From Marinobacterium_E sp035458585 (GTDB lineage: Bacteria; Pseudomonadota; Gammaproteobacteria; Pseudomonadales; Balneatricaceae), in assembly GCA_035458585.1 (NCBI GenBank), contig DATHZN010000037.1:1-28059 (forward strand): a stretch of DNA of 28,059 bases, written 5' to 3'. The notes under the pieces were generated by a model. The model had not been told where the DNA came from. It saw only the letters and a list, made by a program, of their open reading frames with translations, and made no database searches. Numbering within the stretch: position 1 is the first letter of the stretch; each line of letters begins with the position of its first letter. Positions 23,725-28,059 of this stretch are shown in pieces. The translations under genes were made by a program, and so were the position numbers.

Positions 23725-24753
23725 ATGAGCTACAGAGTCGCGATTAATGGTTATGGGCGAATTGGCCAGGCAGTTCTGCGCGCCATTTACGAGCGCGGAT
23801 TGGAGAGGAAGTTGGTTCCCGTGGCCATCAACGAGCTCGCGGACATCGAAACCGTCTCATATTTAACGCGCTATGATACGACTCACGGTCGTTTCCCTCG
23901 CCCTGTAAGGGTGGAACAAAACCATCTGATTGTGGCTGATCAGCCCGTCCGGGTTTTATGCGAGGCGCAGGCAGAGCAGCTACCCTGGCGCGACCTCGAC
24001 GTGGATCTGCTATTCGAGTGCTCTGGCTCCTTCTCCGATCGGGAGACGGCCGAGAGGCATTTGAGTGCCGGCGCACAGCGGCTGCTATTTTCTCAGCCTG
24101 CCCGCGCTGATGTAGATGCGACGATCATTGCCGGTTTAAATGATACTGATCTTCAATCTTCTCACCGAATTGTGTCGGCAGCTTCATGTACCACCAACGC
24201 TATTATTCCTGTATTGGCTTTGCTTAACGAAGCGTTTGGAATTGAGCAGGGATTGACCACCACAGTGCACTCTGCGATGAACGATCAGCCGGTTATTGAC
24301 GCCTATCACCATACTGACTTGAGACTCACACGCAGTGCCCTGCAGTCCATCATTCCTGTTGATACGAGTCTTGATAAGGGTATCGACAGGCTTCTGCCTC
24401 AGCTCTCAGGGCGTTTTAAGTGCCTGCATCTGCGCGTGCCCACCATCAATGTGTCGCTGATGGACATGTCAATTACCCTAAGTCGCGAAACGACAGAGGC
24501 TGAGGTTAATGCGCTTTTACGTGAGGCATCTCAGGGCCGTTTAAAAGGTTACCTGGGTTACACCGAGGAGCCCCACGCCTCGGTTGATTTCAATCGCGAT
24601 AGCCACTCTTCTGTAATTGATGCGACTCAAACCCGCGTTTCCGGCGGGCAACTGCTGAAACTGATCTGCTGGTTTGATAATGAGTGGGGCTTTGCCAACC
24701 GCATGCTGGATACCGCTGAGCGCTGGCTCGACTTACAACCGAATTCGAAATAA
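23725..24753 (+). CDS. epd: D-erythrose-4-phosphate dehydrogenase
   Basis: Epd oxidises erythrose-4-phosphate to 4-phosphoerythronate for pyridoxal phosphate synthesis. The 342-residue GAPDH-fold protein has RVAINGYGRIGQAVLRA for NAD binding and the active cysteine in SAASCTTNAIIPV. I call it Epd rather than glyceraldehyde-3-phosphate dehydrogenase because it has INELAD after the second strand, PWRDLDVDLLFECSG, TTVHSAMNDQPVIDAYH, QSIIPVDTSL and SVDFNRDSHSSV, as in E. coli Epd. ATG 23725 has AAGG six bases upstream; the in-frame GTG at 23668 lies within the tkt terminator. The tkt-epd-pgk-fba order also matches. A minor GAPDH activity is possible. Confidence 0.93.
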   Translation: MSYRVAINGYGRIGQAVLRAIYERGLERKLVPVAINELADIETVSYLTRYDTTHGRFPRPVRVEQNHLIVADQPVRVLCEAQAEQLPWRDLDVDLLFECSGSFSDRETAERHLSAGAQRLLFSQPARADVDATIIAGLNDTDLQSSHRIVSAASCTTNAIIPVLALLNEAFGIEQGLTTTVHSAMNDQPVIDAYHHTDLRLTRSALQSIIPVDTSLDKGIDRLLPQLSGRFKCLHLRVPTINVSLMDMSITLSRETTEAEVNALLREASQGRLKGYLGYTEEPHASVDFNRDSHSSVIDATQTRVSGGQLLKLICWFDNEWGFANRMLDTAERWLDLQPNSK

Positions 24754-24778
24754 CTATTTTTTAGCTGGAGAACTATTA

Positions 24779-25945
24779 ATGAATGTACGTCTGATGAAAG
24801 ATCAGGAGCTTAGCGGCAAGCGTGTATTGATTCGCGAAGATCTGAACGTGCCAGTGAAAGGTGGCAAAGTGACATCGGATGCTCGTATCCAGGCATCTCT
24901 CCCCACTATTCAGCTGGCGCTGGATAAGGGAGCTGCTGTTATGCTGATGTCTCACCTGGGCCGACCAACTGAGGGTGAATATGACGAGCAGTACTCACTG
25001 GCGCCCGTGGCCGCGCATCTGGGGAGTTTACTTGGTAAAGACGTTCGTTTGATCAGTGATTGGGTTGATGGTGGTTTCGAAGTCGCTGCGGGCGAGGTGG
25101 TTCTGCTCGAAAACGTGCGCTTCAACTCAGGCGAGAAAAAAGATGATGAGACGTTGTCACGTAAGATGGCTGCCCTCTGTGATGTCTACGTGATGGATGC
25201 CTTTGGTACTGCACATCGTGCGCAGGCGTCTACCCACGGGGTTGCACGCTTTGCACCCATCGCGTGTGCCGGCCCGCTGTTAGCAAATGAGCTTGAGGCG
25301 CTTGGGAAAGCGCTGGATAACCCTGCACGTCCGCTCGTAGCTATTGTTGGTGGTTCAAAAGTCTCAACTAAGCTTGAGGTGCTCAATTCACTCTCTGTTA
25401 AGTGCGATCAGCTGATTGTTGGTGGTGGTATAGCCAACACTTTCCTGTCTGCTGCCGGCAAACCCGTGGGCAAGTCACTCTATGAGGCGGATCTGATCGA
25501 TACTGCACGAGCCTTGATGGCAAAGTGTGATATTCCCATCCCGACCGATGTTGTTGTAGCAACAGCCTTCGCCGAGGATGCTGAAGCGGTGGTTAAATCA
25601 GCCGAAGAGGTGGCTGATGATGAGATGATTCTGGATATCGGTCCTGAATCTGCCGCTCAGTTGGCCGCTATATTGCATAGTGCAGGTACGATCATCTGGA
25701 ATGGCCCGGTGGGTGTGTTCGAGTTTGATCAGTTTGGCGAGGGAACCAGAACGCTCTCTATGGCGATCGCTCAGAGCAAAGCATTCTCGATTGCGGGAGG
25801 TGGTGATACTTTAGCGGCAGTAGACAAGTATTCTATTGCAGATGATGTATCATACATCTCGACGGGTGGTGGTGCTTTCCTTGAGTTCGTTGAAGGTAAA
25901 GAGTTGCCGGCCGTTTCGATTCTGCGTACCCGTTACGACAACTAA
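24779..25945 (+). CDS. pgk: Phosphoglycerate kinase
   Basis: Pgk transfers phosphate between 1,3-bisphosphoglycerate and ADP. The 388-residue bacterial-length protein has the N-domain substrate motifs VLIREDLNVPVKGG and MLMSHLGRPTEGEYD, the hinge FGTAHRAQAS, and nucleotide-domain motifs VAIVGGSKVSTKLEVL, WNGPVGVFE and AIAGGGDTL-like SIAGGGDTLAAVDKY. ATG 24779 has GGAG eight bases upstream and begins MNVRLMKDQEL; the frame is open further upstream within epd but that part is not homologous. It starts 25 bases after epd. Confidence 0.97.
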   Translation: MNVRLMKDQELSGKRVLIREDLNVPVKGGKVTSDARIQASLPTIQLALDKGAAVMLMSHLGRPTEGEYDEQYSLAPVAAHLGSLLGKDVRLISDWVDGGFEVAAGEVVLLENVRFNSGEKKDDETLSRKMAALCDVYVMDAFGTAHRAQASTHGVARFAPIACAGPLLANELEALGKALDNPARPLVAIVGGSKVSTKLEVLNSLSVKCDQLIVGGGIANTFLSAAGKPVGKSLYEADLIDTARALMAKCDIPIPTDVVVATAFAEDAEAVVKSAEEVADDEMILDIGPESAAQLAAILHSAGTIIWNGPVGVFEFDQFGEGTRTLSMAIAQSKAFSIAGGGDTLAAVDKYSIADDVSYISTGGGAFLEFVEGKELPAVSILRTRYDN

Positions 25946-25951
25946 ACACTG

Positions 25952-25975
25952 AGGCTTGGTGGCGACCATCCGCCT
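25952..25975 (+). other. Hairpin in the pgk-fba gap
   Basis: AGGC ... GCCT with an inner GGTGG/CCATC stem (one G-U pair) folds around the loop CGA between pgk and fba. No U-run follows, so termination is unlikely; an mRNA processing or stability element is more plausible. Its left side is part of a 13-base sequence that recurs inverted at 27371-27383. Confidence 0.4.
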
Positions 25976-25993
25976 AGCTATTTGGGAGACTTT

Positions 25994-27058
25994 ATGGCCC
26001 TGATTTCCATGCGCCAACTGTTAGACCACGCCGCAGAGCATGGCTACGGTATACCGGCTTTCAACGTCAACAACCTCGAGCAGATGCGCGCTATCATGGA
26101 AGCTGCTGATCGCGCTGACGCTCCAGTTATTGTGCAGGCATCAGCCGGCGCACGAAAATATGCAGGTTCAAATTTTCTGCGACATATGATACTAGCCGCA
26201 ATCGAGGAGTTTCCGCATATTCCTGTCTGCATGCATCAGGACCATGGTACAAGCCCAGCCGTGTGCCAACGTTCGATCCAACTCGGCTTTTCATCGGTGA
26301 TGATGGATGGGTCGCTCGGAGAGGATGGAAAGACGCCAGCGAGTTACGAATACAACGTGGATGTTACGCGTCGCACGGTGGAGATGGCGCATGCTTGTGG
26401 TGTGTCTGTCGAGGGCGAGCTCGGCTGCCTAGGATCGTTGGAGACCGGTGAAGCGGGTGAAGAGGACGGCATAGGTGCCGAGGGCAAGTTGACGCACGAT
26501 CAGATGCTTACTGACCCCGAGGAGGCCGCGCAGTTTGTTAAGGCAACTCAGGTAGATGCTTTGGCGATCGCTGTTGGTACTTCCCACGGTGCTTACAAGT
26601 TCACTCGTCCGCCGACAGGCGACATTTTGGCTGTTGACCGCATTCGGGCGATCCATGATCGTATTCCTGGTACTCATCTGGTGATGCACGGTTCATCGTC
26701 GGTGCCACAGGAGTGGCTGAAGGTGATTAATGAGTTTGGGGGTGCCATACCTGAAACTTACGGTGTGCCAGTTGAGCAGATTGTTGAGGGTATCCGGCAT
26801 GGCGTACGTAAGGTCAATATCGATACCGACCTGCGTCTGGCATCTACTGGCACCATTCGCCAGTTTATGGCTCAGAATCCAGCTGAATTTGACCCCCGTA
26901 AGTATCTGGCCAAAACCATTAAGGCGATGTCTGATATTGCTTACGCTCGTTATGAGGCGTTCGGCACTGCCGGCAACGCGGCCAAAATTAAGCCAATCTC
27001 TCTGGAGGCAATGACCGCACGTTACGCCTCAGGTGAGCTCGACGCTCAAGTAAACTGA
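25994..27058 (+). CDS. fba: Fructose-1,6-bisphosphate aldolase, class II
   Basis: This zinc-dependent aldolase interconverts fructose-1,6-bisphosphate with two triose phosphates. The 354-residue length and sequence fit the class IIB (Calvin-cycle-subtype) form found in Pseudomonas. Metal and catalytic motifs are VCMHQDHGTSPAV, VEGELGCLGSLETGEAG, AIAVGTSHGAYKF, LVMHGSSSVPQEW and KVNIDTDLRLA. ATG 25994 has GGGAG five bases upstream; the TTG at 25982 overlaps that ribosome site and is rejected. It follows pgk by 48 bases and ends at tandem hairpins. Confidence 0.97.
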   Translation: MALISMRQLLDHAAEHGYGIPAFNVNNLEQMRAIMEAADRADAPVIVQASAGARKYAGSNFLRHMILAAIEEFPHIPVCMHQDHGTSPAVCQRSIQLGFSSVMMDGSLGEDGKTPASYEYNVDVTRRTVEMAHACGVSVEGELGCLGSLETGEAGEEDGIGAEGKLTHDQMLTDPEEAAQFVKATQVDALAIAVGTSHGAYKFTRPPTGDILAVDRIRAIHDRIPGTHLVMHGSSSVPQEWLKVINEFGGAIPETYGVPVEQIVEGIRHGVRKVNIDTDLRLASTGTIRQFMAQNPAEFDPRKYLAKTIKAMSDIAYARYEAFGTAGNAAKIKPISLEAMTARYASGELDAQVN

Positions 27059-27071
27059 GCCGTTTCTGATA

Positions 27072-27094
27072 GCCCTCTGCCTGAAACAGAGGGC
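27072..27094 (+). terminator. First hairpin after fba
   Basis: GCCCTCTG (27072-27079) and CAGAGGGC (27087-27094) form a perfect eight-pair stem with a seven-base loop, 13 bases past the fba stop. It has no T-run of its own; it probably protects the 3' end or works with the next hairpin. Confidence 0.6.
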
Positions 27095-27101
27095 AATGCG
27101 G

Positions 27102-27120
27102 AAAGCCCTGCAGGCTTTTT
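27102..27120 (+). terminator. Intrinsic terminator after fba
   Basis: AAAGCC (27102-27107) pairs with GGCTTT (27113-27118) around CTGCA, with five T residues at 27116-27120. It lies eight bases after the first hairpin, giving a tandem terminator for the epd-pgk-fba operon. Confidence 0.8.
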
Positions 27121-27486
27121 GGCTTGGCGTTTCTTGCTTCAGGCGGGTGCTTGTGCAGGCAGATACCCGCTTTTACTTGACCTTAAATCTCTCCTATCAG
27201 TTCTCTTGATTGCGTCGCTGCGCAAGAGAGTCTGAAGGATTGTCCTGCTCACCCTACCTTCATCCTGAGCAACGCTCCGGTTAAGGCGGCTTTATTTAGG
27301 ACTCTTTCACACTGAGGTTGACATAACTTACCTCAATGGATTGCTGTGATGACGCTGGTGGCGACAAGCGGCCACCAAGCCTCTCGGGATACTTTCACTC
27401 TGTACCAGCACAGTAAACAAGGGCTAGGGCTAGGCACTGAGTTATTTCAACTGGATAATCAAGGAACATGATGCACTGGAGCCACA
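27121..27486. other. Long non-coding gap before srkA with several inverted repeats
   Basis: No convincing gene lies in these 366 bases. They hold at least three inverted repeats: TCTCTTG/CAAGAGA (27202-27208 and 27223-27229), TGAGGT/ACCTCA (27313-27318 and 27330-27335) and TGGTGGC/GCCACCA (27356-27362 and 27371-27377). A TTGACA is present at 27319-27324 but has no -10 at a proper distance. A short tandem GGGCTA doublet lies near 27421. This may be the srkA leader, a small RNA, or decayed repeats; the sequence alone does not decide. Confidence 0.4.
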
Positions 27487-28059
27487 ATGAGCGATAACCA
27501 ACCCTTTTACCAGATGACACCCGATGTCGTTATAGATGCTGTCGAGTCTCAGGGCTGGCTAAGCGACTACCGCATATTAGAGCTCAACTCATATGAGAAT
27601 CGTGTCTATCAGGTTGGTATTGAAGCTGGCCAGCCCATCATTGCCAAGTTCTATCGTCCGAATCGTTGGAGTGATGCTCAAATACAAGAAGAGCACGACC
27701 TCTGCTTTGAGTTAGTCGAACAAGAGCTTTCAGTAGTGGCCCCATTACGAGATAAGCAAGGCCGTAGTCTGTTTATCCATGGTGATTACCGATTTGCGCT
27801 CTACCCACGACGCGGTGGACGAGCGCCTGAACTTGATGATATGGATCACCTTTTCTCATTAGGACAAACACTAGGTCGAATGCATGCTGTGGGCGCCAGT
27901 CGCCCGTTTACAGCGCGTCCCAGGCTTGATGTACAGAGTTTTGGTTGGGATAACCGTGAGTTCATACTGCAGAATTTTCTGCCTCGAACCCTGCGTGAAG
28001 CTTACGAGCGGATATCTGAGGATATTCTGCGCCAGGTTGAAACTCGATTTTCGGTTTAT
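27487..28059 (+). CDS. srkA: Stress response kinase A (SrkA/YihE), N-terminal part, cut by window end
   Basis: The open frame runs 191 codons from ATG 27487 to the window edge with no stop. The product begins MSDNQPFYQMTPDVVIDAVE and continues with LNSYENRVYQVGIEAGQPII, a nucleotide-binding lysine in AKFYRPNRWSDAQIQEEHD, and FALYPRRGGRAPELDDMDHL, all typical of SrkA/YihE (RdoA), a Ser/Thr protein kinase with an aminoglycoside-phosphotransferase-like fold. The family is linked to Cpx/envelope stress and protection from programmed death in E. coli. GGAG lies five bases upstream of the ATG. The catalytic loop would lie beyond the window. Confidence 0.92.
   Translation, partial: MSDNQPFYQMTPDVVIDAVESQGWLSDYRILELNSYENRVYQVGIEAGQPIIAKFYRPNRWSDAQIQEEHDLCFELVEQELSVVAPLRDKQGRSLFIHGDYRFALYPRRGGRAPELDDMDHLFSLGQTLGRMHAVGASRPFTARPRLDVQSFGWDNREFILQNFLPRTLREAYERISEDILRQVETRFSVY

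Noticed and set aside
25982..25993. TTG 25982 as fba start
   Set aside because: It overlaps the GGGAG that serves ATG 25994 and adds four residues not expected in the family.
27319..27324. TTGACA as a -35 box for srkA
   Set aside because: No -10-like hexamer lies 16-18 bases downstream, and it sits in the loop of an inverted repeat.
1..28059. Mobile element, prophage, toxin-antitoxin or defence system
   Set aside because: Every reading frame of size is a recognisable conserved gene or family; no transposase, phage gene or foreign-looking block was seen. XerC is the chromosomal housekeeping recombinase by context.

Overview
The window is a dense stretch of chromosomal housekeeping DNA from a gammaproteobacterium, most like the Pseudomonas side of the class. 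Three gene orders known from Pseudomonas aeruginosa are fused here: cyaY-lptM-lysA-dapF-DUF484-xerC-HAD; hemW-rdgB-DUF4426-metW-metX-yggT-proC-yggS facing pilT-pilU, then pyrX-pyrB-pyrR-ruvX-yqgE-tonB-gshB; and metK facing tkt-epd-pgk-fba. These placements come from memory and were not checked by search. All coding sequences are intact apart from cyaY and srkA, which are cut by the window edges. I see no insertion sequence, phage, CRISPR, tRNA or rRNA.

Layout. Bases 1-149 hold the start of cyaY (-). At 297-4837 a tightly overlapping + strand operon carries lptM, lysA, dapF, a DUF484 gene, xerC and a yigB-like HAD phosphatase: the last steps of diaminopimelate/lysine synthesis, chromosome dimer resolution and a riboflavin-type phosphatase. 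At 4838-8780 (-) lie metX-metW-DUF4426-rdgB-hemW (methionine acylation, nucleotide-pool cleaning, a radical-SAM haem protein). At 8849-11003 (-) lie yggS-proC-yggT. pilT and pilU (+, 11096-13309) encode the type IV pilus retraction ATPases and end at a bidirectional terminator. From 19986 back to 13439 (-) run rsmE-gshB-tonB3-like-yqgE-ruvX-pyrR-pyrB-pyrX. metK (-, 20220-21410) diverges from tkt-epd-pgk-fba (+, 21650-27058), a pentose-phosphate, glycolytic and B6-precursor cluster. srkA begins at 27487 and runs off the end.

Functional links. S-adenosylmethionine connects metX/metW (methionine supply), metK (synthesis) and the user rsmE. Epd and YggS both touch vitamin B6, and Tkt interconverts the sugar phosphates that include Epd's substrate. 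PyrB and the metal-ligand-deficient PyrX should form one ATCase complex, with PyrR beside them as likely regulator. The TonB-like protein lies near pilTU, as in P. aeruginosa, where TonB3 is linked to twitching.

I found no undescribed multi-gene system. The items most worth a second look are non-coding or at residue level: a structured metK-rsmE intergenic segment with mutually exclusive hairpins, an inverted 13-bp repeat bracketing fba, the hairpin-rich 428-bp gap before srkA, the inactive-looking PyrX, and an unusual leucine in the PyrB carbamoyl-phosphate motif.
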